The notes: a model not told the origin generated them from the sequence alone. Positions 48,367 through 57,823 are shown, counted from the first letter of the stretch. The stretch is 64,000 nucleotides of DNA from Komagataeibacter nataicola (GCF_003207795.1 NZ_NIRT01000005.1:100200-164199), one strand, 5' to 3'. Made by a program: numbers and translations.

Positions 48367-48396
48367 CTATTTCAGGCATAGAGTGAAGGAGCAGGT

Positions 48397-49404
48397 GTGC
48401 GCAGGGTTCTGGCGGTATGTGGCCTGGCATTTCTTGTGCTGGTGCTGTCAGGTCTTGGCGTTCTGTTCATGGGGGTGCGGCAGTACGATGCCCCCGGCCC
48501 ACTGGAAGAACAGCGCACGCTGGTCGTCGGGCATGGCGGAACCGGGCAGGTACTGACCGGCCTGCAGGCTGCGGGCATCGTCGCGCCGGGCTGGTTTGCG
48601 CAAAAGGTATTCGAGGCCGCCACCGTGCTGACACGGGTGGACGGCGCGTTTCATGCCGCGGAGCTGGTGTTTCCCGCCCATGCCTCCATCCATCAGGTGC
48701 TGCTGGTGCTGCGGCATGGCAAGCCGGTCGTGCACAGGCTGACCGTGCCGGAGGGGCTATCCGCCATCCAGATCGCCAACCTGCTGGAGCATGCCCCCTT
48801 TATGGATGGCAGCTTTCCCTTCCCTGATGAGGGATCGGTCATGCCACTGACCTATGATTATGAATGGGGCATGCCACGCGCGCAGATGCTCGCGCGCATG
48901 CAGCATGCCATGGACCGTGCCATCGATCAGGCCTGGGAAAGCCGTGTGATTGATCCGGCCATCGTGAACCGCCATGACCTGCTGGTACTGGCCTCCATGA
49001 TCGAGCGTGAAACGGCCATCGCCTCCGAACGCCCCATGGTGGCGCGTGTGTTTCTCAACCGCCTGCATCAGGGTATGCGGCTCCAGTCAGATCCCACAGT
49101 CGTCTATGGGCTGAACAGGGGGGCGGGGCCGCTGGGGCATGCGCTCTCCCATGCTGATCTGCTGCAGCCTACGGCTTATAATACCTATGTGATTGCTGGC
49201 CTGCCGCCGGGGCCAATCTGTTCACCCGGCATGGCGTCCCTTTATGCCGCTGCTCACCCGGCAGAGGGGGAACAGCTTTATTTCGTGGCCAATGGTCTGG
49301 GCGGGCATGATTTTACCAGCACGCTTGAGGACCATAACCACCATGTGGCGGCCTTCCGGGCCAGCAGGCGCGCAGCACAGGCAAGCCCTCGCACAAATGA
49401 CTGA
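48397..49404 (+). CDS. mltG: Endolytic murein transglycosylase MltG
   Basis: Inner-membrane lytic transglycosylase that terminates peptidoglycan glycan strands. The 335 residues have a TM helix at about 5-27, a LysM-like region, then the catalytic domain with LASMIERETAI (conserved Glu), RPMVARVFLNRLHQGMRLQSDPTV and TAYNTYVIAGLPPGPICSPG. Start GTG 48397 has AAGGAG at five bases. It follows fabF, its usual neighbour. Confidence 0.92.
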   Translation: MRRVLAVCGLAFLVLVLSGLGVLFMGVRQYDAPGPLEEQRTLVVGHGGTGQVLTGLQAAGIVAPGWFAQKVFEAATVLTRVDGAFHAAELVFPAHASIHQVLLVLRHGKPVVHRLTVPEGLSAIQIANLLEHAPFMDGSFPFPDEGSVMPLTYDYEWGMPRAQMLARMQHAMDRAIDQAWESRVIDPAIVNRHDLLVLASMIERETAIASERPMVARVFLNRLHQGMRLQSDPTVVYGLNRGAGPLGHALSHADLLQPTAYNTYVIAGLPPGPICSPGMASLYAAAHPAEGEQLYFVANGLGGHDFTSTLEDHNHHVAAFRASRRAAQASPRTND

Positions 49405-49424
49405 GAAGCTGTTTGGAAAGTCAG

Positions 49425-49575
49425 GCCAGTAACATCCTGAAATTATAAAAGTTTTTGGTGGCGCTTTTCCCAAAAAGTTTCAGAAGATGCCGCCTTTTTT
49501 CAAAAAGGCGGCACCCAAAAACTTTTCTTATTTTTTATCAATGATTTGTTTTCAAGCGATCTCTAAACTTTTTAC
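49425..49575 (-). repeat. Dispersed intergenic repeat, copy B
   Basis: In the gap between convergent mltG and the SYLF gene. Its minus strand aligns with copy A at 8700-8840 block by block. It contains a long stem, GCCGCCTTTTTTCAAAAAGGCGGC near 49491-49514, with A/T tracts on both sides, so it may also act as a bidirectional terminator. No coding potential. Confidence 0.62.
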
Positions 49576-49583
49576 GTGTTCTC

Positions 49584-50402
49584 TTACTGGGCAGGCAGGC
49601 TCTGGCTGCTTACCGAGCCGGAAGGTGCGGTTTCCATCGGCTGCTGGGGTTGTTGCGTGGTGGGGGTGGTGGTCTGGCCGTTCTTGTCCGGGCGGCTCTG
49701 GGCGGTGGCCAGCACTTCGGTCAGGGCGGAGCGCAGCGGGTCGGCGCCGGAATTGTTCACCCGCATGGACACCACGATATCCTCCGGCCCGACAATCTGG
49801 TTGTAATAGGCGCGGTTGGCCGCACTGTTGACCCGCATCTTGGAGCCACCAAGAGCGGCGCCTGCAAACAGGCCCTTGGATTTCTGCACGCCCTTGATGG
49901 AGGTATTGTGCTCACCCGCCGTGCCCGCTTCAAGCCCGGAACCAGATGAGGCGAATGAGGTGCCGACATCCGCGCTCAGCTTCATCTGGCTGTCGAGCAG
50001 CGACTGCACGCCCTGATCCGTCATGACGAACAGCATCACCTGCACATCCTGCATGCCGAGCTGGAGGCCAAAATTGGCCGATGACATGCGGTAGAAGGCC
50101 GGGTCGGACCAGGAGCCATGGGCATCACGCGTGAGGAACACGCAACCGCCGCCACCGCCGCCAAAGGCGATCGACATGCGGAACACCGAGGGGCAGACAA
50201 TCACGCCACGCGATTCGGCCAGGTAACGGGTAACCTTGCTGCCTGCCGTGGCGCCCGAGAACATGTCGCGCACGGTCAGCGTGGCGCGGTCCACCAGGCT
50301 CTGTTCTTCTTCCATGCTGGCGGCCATCGCGGCGTGCAGCGGCATCATCAGGGCCAGCGTGGCGAGTGACGTCCTGATGAGATGAAACTTGTGCAAACCC
50401 AT
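49584..50402 (-). CDS. SYLF-domain (DUF500/Ysc84) lipid-binding exported protein
   Basis: Signal peptide to about residue 29 (LATLALMMPLHAAMA). The SYLF domain then covers about 45-235: SRGVIVCPSVFRMSIAFGGGGGGCVFL, GLQLGMQDVQVMLFVMTDQGV, KSKGLFAGAALGGS. In characterised proteins the domain binds phosphoinositides or membranes; in bacteria the role is unclear. The tail is Thr/Gln/Pro-rich. AAGGGAG precedes ATG 50402. Confidence 0.85.
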   Translation of the reverse strand: MGLHKFHLIRTSLATLALMMPLHAAMAASMEEEQSLVDRATLTVRDMFSGATAGSKVTRYLAESRGVIVCPSVFRMSIAFGGGGGGCVFLTRDAHGSWSDPAFYRMSSANFGLQLGMQDVQVMLFVMTDQGVQSLLDSQMKLSADVGTSFASSGSGLEAGTAGEHNTSIKGVQKSKGLFAGAALGGSKMRVNSAANRAYYNQIVGPEDIVVSMRVNNSGADPLRSALTEVLATAQSRPDKNGQTTTPTTQQPQQPMETAPSGSVSSQSLPAQ

Positions 50403-50528
50403 GCTCCCTTTCCGATTCGTCACGGCAGATCCACCAAAACGGTCCGTGCACTGGAGTGGTCTGTGTTCATGGCTGAATCATGGCTCTCTAGGCAAGCCTG
50501 CGTGGCATGATCCAGCTCTATATTGCCG

Positions 50529-51317
50529 TTATTTAAGGGAGACGCCCACCGCCTGTGACAGGGCATCGGCAATGCCAGGAGCGGCGGCGAGGATATGGAT
50601 GCCATCCTCAAGCCCACCATCGCGCAGGAAGGGAGAAACTTTAGCTCCGGCTTCCTCCAGAAGCACAAGGGCGGCGGCCACGTCCCACAGGTTGATGCGG
50701 ATTTCCAGATAGCCGTCCTGCCGCCCGCAGGCGACTTCGGCCAGAGCGATGGCGCCCGACCCGCCTGAGCGCGGCATGGCGCCAAGGTTGAGGATGGCGT
50801 CGATCTTTTCCTGGAAGACGCCGGGCGGCACGCGGTTGCTCCAGCCCATCTCGATCAGGGAGGTGGCGGGGTCGGTCACGGGGGAGGCATGGATGCGCTC
50901 GCCGTTGAGGAACGCGCCATGCCCCTTTACCGCCGTATAGGTTTCGCCCAGCATCGGGGCCTCGATGATTCCGGCCACAGGGGTGTCGCCATCCATCAGG
51001 CCCAGTGAGATGCACCAGCGATTGCGCCCGCGCGCGTAGTTGGAGGTGCCATCAATCGGGTCCACCACCCAGCGCAGGGTGCCGGTGCGGGTGCGGCCTT
51101 CTTCCTCGCCCTGAAAGCCATCTTCGGGGAACAGCGTGCCGATTCGTTCGGAGATGAAGGCCTCCACCGCGCCATCGGTTTCGGTCAGCCAGTCCTGCGC
51201 GCTTTTCTGGGTGCCCTTGGGGCCGCCAGGGGCGGGGCGCATCTTCATGGCAAGGGCGGCGGCATCACGCACGACGGAGCGGGCGGCTTCAAAACGGGTC
51301 AGGATGGCCTGTGACAT
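50529..51317 (-). CDS. Inositol monophosphatase family protein
   Basis: Mg2+/Li+-sensitive phosphatase family covering SuhB and CysQ. The 262 residues have motif A WVVDPIDGTSNYARG and motif B LWDVAAALVLLEEAGAKV, plus GEEEG near the second metal site. Substrate may be inositol phosphate, 3'-phosphoadenosine phosphate or histidinol phosphate. A 24-base gap separates it from the mmcB-like gene upstream, so they may share a transcript. Confidence 0.85.
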   Translation of the reverse strand: MSQAILTRFEAARSVVRDAAALAMKMRPAPGGPKGTQKSAQDWLTETDGAVEAFISERIGTLFPEDGFQGEEEGRTRTGTLRWVVDPIDGTSNYARGRNRWCISLGLMDGDTPVAGIIEAPMLGETYTAVKGHGAFLNGERIHASPVTDPATSLIEMGWSNRVPPGVFQEKIDAILNLGAMPRSGGSGAIALAEVACGRQDGYLEIRINLWDVAAALVLLEEAGAKVSPFLRDGGLEDGIHILAAAPGIADALSQAVGVSLK

Positions 51318-51341
51318 GGGTAACCTTTCTTGTGGAACATT

Positions 51342-51842
51342 CTATTCTACACGTAACGCCGTTTTCACCGCATGTTCCACCTGCGGCATGTCCACCCGGC
51401 CCAGCCGTTCGGCGGCCTGCATGGCAAACTGCAGCGTGAGCCTGCGCCTGCGTGCTGCCGCAAGCGGGCTGCGCTGCGGGTGGCGGATGATGGCGCAGTC
51501 CATGCAGGTGGCCGCCTGTGCTGCGGCAGGGCGGGTGGCGGCAATCACGAGCCCGGCTGTTTTGGGCAGGATGTGGCGGGGAAAGTCCTGGTTGACCGCG
51601 AAATAGAGCTGGTCACACCATTGCAGGTAATCGGGCCACTTATGGTCGGCGCGAAAATCCGGCAGCCCGGACTTGATCTCTATGCACAGCAGGTCGCCCT
51701 GTGGTGTCAGGGCCATGATATCGGCCCGCCTGCGGTCGGGCAGAACGAATTCATGCAGAACCGCCCACCCATGCATCCGGCACATCTGGCTGACACCCGT
51801 GCGGATGGCGGACTGAAGCTGGGGCGCGGATGGGCGGTGCAT
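51342..51842 (-). CDS. mmcB: MmcB-family DNA repair protein
   Basis: Alphaproteobacterial protein associated with mutagenic and mitomycin-C-related repair in Caulobacter. The 166 residues contain a nuclease-like core with Asp in RADIMAL and ELK-type CIEIKSGLPDFRADHKWPDY, as in PD-(D/E)xK folds. No LexA-type operator was recognised upstream. It lies 18 bases after the nucleotidyltransferase gene, at the end of the lpt chain. Confidence 0.8.
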   Translation of the reverse strand: MHRPSAPQLQSAIRTGVSQMCRMHGWAVLHEFVLPDRRRADIMALTPQGDLLCIEIKSGLPDFRADHKWPDYLQWCDQLYFAVNQDFPRHILPKTAGLVIAATRPAAAQAATCMDCAIIRHPQRSPLAAARRRRLTLQFAMQAAERLGRVDMPQVEHAVKTALRVE

Positions 51843-51860
51843 GGCGTAGGGGCGTGGACC

Positions 51861-52646
51861 TCAGGTCGCGGGCAGGGGGCTTGATGCGAGCAGGTGCGTG
51901 ACAAGCTCAAGGTCGGCGGGCTTGTCCACATCCACGGCGGCGCGCCCGTCGGGCAGTGGAATCATGGCCACCCGCGCGTGCGAAAGCTGGCCGATGCGGC
52001 GGCATACATCTGCGCGGGTCAGGCGTCGCAGCACAAAGCGCAGCAGGATGCCAAAGCCCAGCGTGCGCGCCATTCTGAGCGGGTTCTTGCGGTCGGCCTC
52101 GAGCTGCTGCCAAAGCCGGATCACGCCTGCGGCGGCCGGGGTGCGGAACAGGAACATGTTGCACCCCGAAAAAGCGCCATCGGCCAGACGGATCATGGTG
52201 CGCCTGGTGCCCGGCACATCGCGCAGGATATCACGTTCCATCGCAATGCCCGCGGCCACGTCGGCCCCGCTCTCCTGCGCCTTGTGCACGAAACTGCGCA
52301 CCCAGGCGGGTTCCAGCAGGGCATGGTCGGCGGTGGTAACCAGCAGCGGCGTGCCCAGCGTGTCCAGCGCCTTCATCACGCTGGCGCTTGGGCCGGACGC
52401 GGGGGGAATGAAGGTAACGTTGTCCGGCACGATGCCGTCGAGCACCTCGGGGCGCTCGATGCAGATGGCGATCCGGCCAATGGCCTCGACTGACTGGAGC
52501 GCCGTGATGACCCGGCTGATCATGGGGCTGCCGCCAACCGGCAGCAGGGCCTTGTGCGAAATGCCTGCCGCCTGCGCCATGGGGTCGGGCCGCCCCGGCC
52601 TGCTGCCCGCCAGGATGAGAACGTTCAGTGCCATGTCCGTGCTCAC
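51861..52646 (-). CDS. MobA-like NTP transferase family protein
   Basis: The 261 residues begin with a nucleotidyltransferase lead (NVLILAGSRPGRPDPMA) and continue with KALLPVGGSPMI, TTADHALLEP and a C-terminal VDVDKPADLELV. This fold transfers nucleotidyl groups to sugars, cofactors or alcohol phosphates. The GTG start overlaps the hydroxylase stop (GTGA); ATG 52634 is an alternative. Its place after lptF-lptG-hydroxylase suggests a lipid or envelope precursor role, by inference only. Confidence 0.75.
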   Translation of the reverse strand: MSTDMALNVLILAGSRPGRPDPMAQAAGISHKALLPVGGSPMISRVITALQSVEAIGRIAICIERPEVLDGIVPDNVTFIPPASGPSASVMKALDTLGTPLLVTTADHALLEPAWVRSFVHKAQESGADVAAGIAMERDILRDVPGTRRTMIRLADGAFSGCNMFLFRTPAAAGVIRLWQQLEADRKNPLRMARTLGFGILLRFVLRRLTRADVCRRIGQLSHARVAMIPLPDGRAAVDVDKPADLELVTHLLASSPLPAT

Positions 52647-53425
52647 GCCGCGTTCCGGGTGGTGTTGGCGCCATCGGGGCGGTCACGCGGGGGGGAGCCG
52701 GTCTCTTCCATCACCCAGGGGTAGCGATGGGCTTCCTCAATGTCATAGCCAAGGTTGAACACGGTGGGGCTGCGCGGGCAGCCACGGGCATCGGGGTAAT
52801 AGCTGTGGAAGATGCGGTCGGCCACGAAGCTGGTGATGCCATAATTGCCGTTCTCGTTATGGAAGTGATGCAGCACGTGACGCTGCTTCATCAGCTGGAT
52901 CCAGCGCATGCGCGGCTTGTAGTTCAGATGCTGGATGCAGTGGAAGAATTCATAGATGCACGTAATGGTCAGCCCCGCGCCAAAGGCTGCGCCCGAACCC
53001 GCCAGCCCGCCAATGGCGTAGCCGATGGGAATGGTGACGATGGCAATGGTGGGGATGGTGTTGAGCGGCGAGCCGAACAGCACGTCAAGCAGGTGGGGAT
53101 CCTGGTGGTGATCGAAGTGGATGCGCTTCCACAGGGTCGCGCTCCATTTCATGCGGTAGAGGAACCGGCCGTGGAGGATGAAGCGATGGATGCCATACCA
53201 TACCAGCGGATAGACCAGCACCACGGCCGCGATGCTGATGGCCACCGGCACGAACGCTGTGTAGGCGTACACCATGACCGCATAGCTGGCGATGGCCAGC
53301 ACGAAATACAGGATGATGGTGGGGTAGGTGAGGTAGGCAATCCAGAGCTGGGACAGGTTCATCTTGCCCAGGTCGAAGCTGCGACCCGTGCGGATGGCAC
53401 TGTTCTTCAGGGTATTTGTAATCAT
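52643..53425 (-). CDS. Fatty acid hydroxylase family membrane protein
   Basis: Di-iron membrane oxygenase of the fatty acid hydroxylase / sterol desaturase superfamily, without a cytochrome b5 domain. The 260 residues have four or so TM helices and the His-rich boxes HRFILHG, HFDHH, CIQHLNYK and HVLHHFH. Given the sphingolipid genes nearby and the 2-hydroxy fatty acids known in acetic acid bacteria, 2-hydroxylation of the ceramide acyl chain is a good guess. ATG 53425 overlaps the lptG stop (ATGA). Confidence 0.82.
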   Translation of the reverse strand: MITNTLKNSAIRTGRSFDLGKMNLSQLWIAYLTYPTIILYFVLAIASYAVMVYAYTAFVPVAISIAAVVLVYPLVWYGIHRFILHGRFLYRMKWSATLWKRIHFDHHQDPHLLDVLFGSPLNTIPTIAIVTIPIGYAIGGLAGSGAAFGAGLTITCIYEFFHCIQHLNYKPRMRWIQLMKQRHVLHHFHNENGNYGITSFVADRIFHSYYPDARGCPRSPTVFNLGYDIEEAHRYPWVMEETGSPPRDRPDGANTTRNAA

Positions 53426-54528
53426 CGCTCTTCGATCCTCAGTAGCACGGTGATGACGCCAAGGATGAAAATCAGGATCCCGACGAATATCGCCATAAGC
53501 GAGGGCAATGTTCCCGCATTGCCAAGCGCGCGGAGCAGCCCCTGGAACACGACGAACAGCAGGCCCGCGCCGAGGCACCATATGGGTAACCAGCTGCGCG
53601 TGCCAGCCCGGGGGGGGATATAGACCACCGGCACCGCGAGTAACAGCATTACCGCGAATGTGACCGGTAACATGATGCGTCCCAGTATTTCGGTAATGAA
53701 AAACGAGGGCGACTGGCTGGAGGGCAGGGCGTCGTTCTGCTCGGCCAGCATGGTGCTGATGGACTGGGTGAAACTGACGGTAATCTGCATCAGGTAGCCC
53801 GGCGTGAGCGTATCGGGCCAGTCAAGGCGCACGGGCTGGTCGGTCGTGTCGAGCAGATCGACGCGGGTCGGGCTGATCACGCTCAGCACCCGCGTGGGCG
53901 TGCCATACCAGTGGCCATGCGTGTAATGCACGTCGTGCAGGGTCGTGACCTTCTGCAGCAGGCTCTGGCGGTCGCGGTGATAGACCGTGACCCCGTCAAG
54001 CACCTCCCCCCCGTGGGAAAGGGAGTTGATGTTGATCAGCTCATCACGCGTGCGCAGCCAGTAATTGTGCGATGCGGTCGCGGCGTCGGGCGTTGTGGCG
54101 TTCCACCACTGGGCAAGGCGTTGCTCCGAGCGCGGTGTGATCTGGTCATTGATGAGCCCGCACAGCACGCCGAGGCCGATGATGGTGGGCAGGAACAGCT
54201 TGATCAGCCCCGGCGTGGACAGGCCGGCCGCGCGCATGATCGAGATCTCGTTCGATGTCGTCAGCTGCAGCAGCGTCAGCAGCGCGCCGATCAGCACCGC
54301 GATGGGCATGGCGTTGCCGAACAGGAGCGGCAGATGCATGACCGCGTAGTACAATACCCCGGACAGGCCGAGATGGCGGTGCATGATTTCCGTCACCTGC
54401 TCCAGCAGGGCCAGGATTTCCATCAGCGCCACGACGATGATGGCCGTGGTGAATACCTTGGTCAGCAGTTCACGTGAAAGATATCCGAGCAGAACCGTGC
54501 CGCTGGCCAGGCGCAGGCGGCGCTTCAT
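53422..54528 (-). CDS. lptG: LPS export ABC transporter permease LptG
   Basis: One of the two permeases of the LptB2FG complex extracting LPS from the inner membrane. The 368 residues have six TM helices split by a periplasmic beta-jellyroll (about 145-265), with the conserved NEISIMRAAGLS in the coupling-helix area. It starts by ATGA overlap with lptF and ends overlapping the hydroxylase. LptB and LptC are not in the window. Confidence 0.9.
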   Translation of the reverse strand: MKRRLRLASGTVLLGYLSRELLTKVFTTAIIVVALMEILALLEQVTEIMHRHLGLSGVLYYAVMHLPLLFGNAMPIAVLIGALLTLLQLTTSNEISIMRAAGLSTPGLIKLFLPTIIGLGVLCGLINDQITPRSEQRLAQWWNATTPDAATASHNYWLRTRDELININSLSHGGEVLDGVTVYHRDRQSLLQKVTTLHDVHYTHGHWYGTPTRVLSVISPTRVDLLDTTDQPVRLDWPDTLTPGYLMQITVSFTQSISTMLAEQNDALPSSQSPSFFITEILGRIMLPVTFAVMLLLAVPVVYIPPRAGTRSWLPIWCLGAGLLFVVFQGLLRALGNAGTLPSLMAIFVGILIFILGVITVLLRIEER

Positions 54529-55757
54529 GCTTCTTTTTCCTGCATGCGGCGCGGCAGGCCATCTGCCGAGAGCTGCCGTGGCGGCAGTTTCGGCCCCGGC
54601 GAGAGCAGGATGCGCAGCCCGCCCGCCTGCCGGATGAGCATGCTCACGCACACTACGGCAAAGAGGACCGTGGGCAGCCAGATGACCAGCAGCGGAGACA
54701 TGTGCATGTTGGCGACGAAGCTCATGCCCATCTGCAGCGTGTGGTCAAAGCTGACCAGCGTAATGGCAGCGATGGCCAGGCCGGGATTGCCCTTCTGGCG
54801 CTTGCGCACGCCCGCAAGCGCGCAGGCCAGGATGGGAATGAACGGAATGGCCGCCGTGCGCGCAAGGCGGAAGTGCAGTTCCGCCCGCATGTAGGAAGTG
54901 CTGATGCCGGGGTAGCCGTTACGTATGCCGTAATACAGCTCGGGCAGGGTCAGCTCGCGTTCCGTCTCGCCGCGTTTGCGATAGGCCTTGTCATCAAGCT
55001 TGCTCTCGCCAGAAATGAGGCGGGTGGTGCGGGTAAAGCCGGTGATGGTGGGGGGCTTGTCCTGCGTGTCGGTCACGATGGTGCCGTCGACAAGATCAAG
55101 CCGCATGCGCGAGCCGTCGGCGGGGTTGTACAGGTAGCCTTTCTGGGCGGTAATGTAGCGCACGCGTGTCTTGTCCGAATTGTCCCGGATGAAGACATGG
55201 AACAGCCGCGACCCCGCATGGTCCACGTTCTCGGCCGTGAGCATGACATCATCGGATATGGCGAACATTTTGGACTGCAGGTGCGGCGTCCAGCCCGCAT
55301 GGCTGGCGAAATAGAAGGCCGAGCGGTAGTCATAGCGCGCGTAGGGCTGGATGAAGCCATAAAGCGAGAAGGCCAGCACGCCAAAGACCGCCCCCGTCAG
55401 CACGAAGGGCTGGCAGATGCGGAAGATCGAGACCCCGCTGGCCGTCAGGGCATCGATTTCATGGTTGGCGCTCATGCGCCGGATAATGGAAAACACGCTC
55501 ACGCACATGGCCGCCGGCAGCGCGAGCCCGAGGTAATGGGGGATCAGGTCGCTGAGCAGGCCGAAGAATATCTTCATGGAGCTGCCATTGGCAGCCAGCA
55601 TGTTGAACAGCACCAGAAGCCGCTCCAGCAGCAGGGCGGACATGACCACGCCGAGTGCGATGGAAAACGGCGGCGCCACCTGCCGCAGAAGGTAGCGGTC
55701 CATGGTATTGGGACGCAGCTTGGCCAGAATCCCGTGCTGTAAAGACATGCGGCTCAT
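54525..55757 (-). CDS. lptF: LPS export ABC transporter permease LptF
   Basis: Partner permease of LptG. The 410 residues have the family start MDRYLLRQV after a short lead, six TM helices, NHEIDALTASGVSI as coupling helix and a periplasmic jellyroll. ATG 55757 is chosen because it overlaps the metallophosphoesterase stop as ATGA; later ATGs at 55748 and 55703 are possible. First of the lptF-lptG pair. Confidence 0.9.
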   Translation of the reverse strand: MSRMSLQHGILAKLRPNTMDRYLLRQVAPPFSIALGVVMSALLLERLLVLFNMLAANGSSMKIFFGLLSDLIPHYLGLALPAAMCVSVFSIIRRMSANHEIDALTASGVSIFRICQPFVLTGAVFGVLAFSLYGFIQPYARYDYRSAFYFASHAGWTPHLQSKMFAISDDVMLTAENVDHAGSRLFHVFIRDNSDKTRVRYITAQKGYLYNPADGSRMRLDLVDGTIVTDTQDKPPTITGFTRTTRLISGESKLDDKAYRKRGETERELTLPELYYGIRNGYPGISTSYMRAELHFRLARTAAIPFIPILACALAGVRKRQKGNPGLAIAAITLVSFDHTLQMGMSFVANMHMSPLLVIWLPTVLFAVVCVSMLIRQAGGLRILLSPGPKLPPRQLSADGLPRRMQEKEA

Positions 55758-56752
55758 CTGGGCGTGCTTATATCCGAAAAACGATACGGGGGAGGACTCA
55801 TGCAAAAAATAGTTTCCTGCGTTGTACCCACTGCGCAGCCCGTCGGAAAGAAACGCCTTGTAACACCAAGCATGTATCCTCCGTCGCATGGCGTGACGGC
55901 AATCCGATTCCACGCCGCCGCGCGCAGCGGGTCACGCGACCGCGCCGATGCCGATGAGACGCCAATGACCGGCACGGAGCCACCAGGGCCGGGCAGGGAA
56001 GACAGGGTGGAGGTGTGGATATGCCCGTGGAGTACCATCTCCGCCCCTTCGCGTGCAATGCAACGGGCGAAATGATGGGGGTCCTTGAGCGCCTTGCGGG
56101 CGATGGCGAAACCCTGCACGGGCGCATGGTGGATCATGACAATGCGGCACAGCCCCTGCCTGCCTGTTTCATGCAGTATTTCGGTCAGGCGCGCGGCCTG
56201 ACGCGCGCCCATGCGGCCTGTCGCCCTGAACCAGGGCGTTGGCACCGCCGAACTCACCCCGATCAGCGCAACCGGCCCCACCCGGCGCACGAACGGGAAG
56301 GGGAGCGCGCCCATCCACGGTTGCCACAGGCCTATGGTCTGGTGCCAGTTATCATGCACAAGGGTGTCATGATTTCCCGGTATGACTGTGCACGGGGCGG
56401 GGAGCTGTTCAAGCCAGCGCAGGGCGTGGCGGCATTCTCCCGGGAGGCCCATGTTGGTCAGGTCCCCGGTCAGCGCGATTATGTTCACATGGGCGCTGTC
56501 GATATCGGCCATCACACGGGCCAGAATTTCGGGGCGATGCTGGAAACGGCGGTGCCGCTTCCATGAAAGATGGCTGAACAGGCGCTTGTTCAGTTCCTCG
56601 CGCAGGCGCGGGGGTGACATTTCCGTCGGCAGATGCGGGTCAGAAAGATGGGCTATGGTGATGGTATTCAAGCTGGTGTCTTTCCCTGCATCAGACCGGT
56701 CGGTCACCGGGCCGGACAGTGTTATGCCTGCCCGTGTGGCGATGCGTTCCAT
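55754..56752 (-). CDS. Calcineurin-like metallophosphoesterase
   Basis: The 332 residues carry the full metal-site set: HLSDPHLP, TGDLTNMG, IPGNHDT, IHHAP and LHGHIHTS. The family includes cyclic-nucleotide phosphodiesterases and LpxH-type lipid A enzymes; no closer assignment is possible. AAGG lies before ATG 56752. ATGA overlap with lptF suggests an envelope role, possibly in lipid precursor processing. Divergent from the lipid kinase gene, 66 bases away. Confidence 0.85.
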   Translation of the reverse strand: MERIATRAGITLSGPVTDRSDAGKDTSLNTITIAHLSDPHLPTEMSPPRLREELNKRLFSHLSWKRHRRFQHRPEILARVMADIDSAHVNIIALTGDLTNMGLPGECRHALRWLEQLPAPCTVIPGNHDTLVHDNWHQTIGLWQPWMGALPFPFVRRVGPVALIGVSSAVPTPWFRATGRMGARQAARLTEILHETGRQGLCRIVMIHHAPVQGFAIARKALKDPHHFARCIAREGAEMVLHGHIHTSTLSSLPGPGGSVPVIGVSSASARSRDPLRAAAWNRIAVTPCDGGYMLGVTRRFFPTGCAVGTTQETIFCMSPPPYRFSDISTPR

Positions 56753-56818
56753 CGTTTCGTGCCTTGCAATAGAAGGCAGATGGTTGCTTATGGCCTGTGA
56801 GTCAAATTTCAGACAGGG

Positions 56819-57811
56819 ATGGAATCATCAGTGACCGGACGTTTTGCGCTTGTTTATAACCCGCGCAGCCGGCGGAACATGGGCGACAAGAGTTCGTATG
56901 CCCCGATGGCCCGTAGCCTTCTGGGAGAGAATTTCATTGATCCGGCTGACCGTTCCCTTCTTGATGCCGCAATCGCGCAGCTGGCCGCGCGCGGCATGGA
57001 CTGTATCGTGGTCGATGGGGGAGATGGCACGGTCAGCGATGTGCTGACCGCCATCCATCGTCATTACGCGCCCGAGCGCTTTCCTGCGCTTGCCATCCTG
57101 CCTTCGGGCAATACCAACCTGATCGCGGGTGACGTGGGCTTTGGCCTGCGCGGGCAGAAAGCGCTTGACCGGCTGCTCGGCCTCGCTGCGGCCGGGACGC
57201 TGCGGGGGAAGGTGCGCAGGCGCTGCGGGCTTGTGGTTGAATGGCCTGAGCCCGAGGGCAGGCCCGCGGTCGTGGGCATGTTTCATGGGGCGGCGGCCTT
57301 TACGCGCGGCATCGAACTGGCCCACCAGCCCGCCATCTTGAACAATTATTCCCATGAAATGGCAGTTGTCGTTTCGTTCCTGTCTTCGGTCGCGCATCTG
57401 TTCACGCGCCGCTCGCGTCAGGAATGGATGCAGGGCAACCCGATTACGCTCAAGGCGGGCGACAGGTCGGTGCGGCACGGAAACTGCTTCCTGTTCCTGT
57501 CCAGCACGCTCCAGCGCCTGCCACATGGCATATGGCCGTTCTGGAATGTGGCGGGCGGGCGCAGCGATGTGATCAATTACCTGCATGTGGCGGGCCAGCC
57601 CTCGCGTCTGGCCGCCGCCGCCTGGGCGCTGCTGCGGGGGCGGCACCCGGCCTGGCTGCGGCACAACCCGGATTACTGCAGCGGGTGCGAAGAGCGGATT
57701 GAAATGGCGCTTGAATCCGATTTCGTGCTGGATGGGGAGGTGTTTTCCCCCGGCGCGTCTGGCCGGATCGTGCTGTCCGCTACGGCCCCCATCGACTTCA
57801 TCCACGCCTGA
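56819..57811 (+). CDS. Diacylglycerol-kinase-family lipid kinase
   Basis: The 330 residues contain a DAGK catalytic core: ALVYNPRSRRN, VVDGGDGTVSDVLTAI and LPSGNTNLIAGD. Family members phosphorylate diacylglycerol, sphingosine, ceramide or undecaprenol. Being next to serine palmitoyltransferase, a ceramide or sphingoid-base kinase is plausible; Caulobacter has a DAGK-type ceramide kinase (CpgB) near its spt gene. ATG 56819 has a cramped ribosome site, so GTG 56831 may be the true start. The next gene starts 12 bases downstream. Confidence 0.78.
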   Translation: MESSVTGRFALVYNPRSRRNMGDKSSYAPMARSLLGENFIDPADRSLLDAAIAQLAARGMDCIVVDGGDGTVSDVLTAIHRHYAPERFPALAILPSGNTNLIAGDVGFGLRGQKALDRLLGLAAAGTLRGKVRRRCGLVVEWPEPEGRPAVVGMFHGAAAFTRGIELAHQPAILNNYSHEMAVVVSFLSSVAHLFTRRSRQEWMQGNPITLKAGDRSVRHGNCFLFLSSTLQRLPHGIWPFWNVAGGRSDVINYLHVAGQPSRLAAAAWALLRGRHPAWLRHNPDYCSGCEERIEMALESDFVLDGEVFSPGASGRIVLSATAPIDFIHA

Positions 57812-57823
57812 GGAATGCTGACC

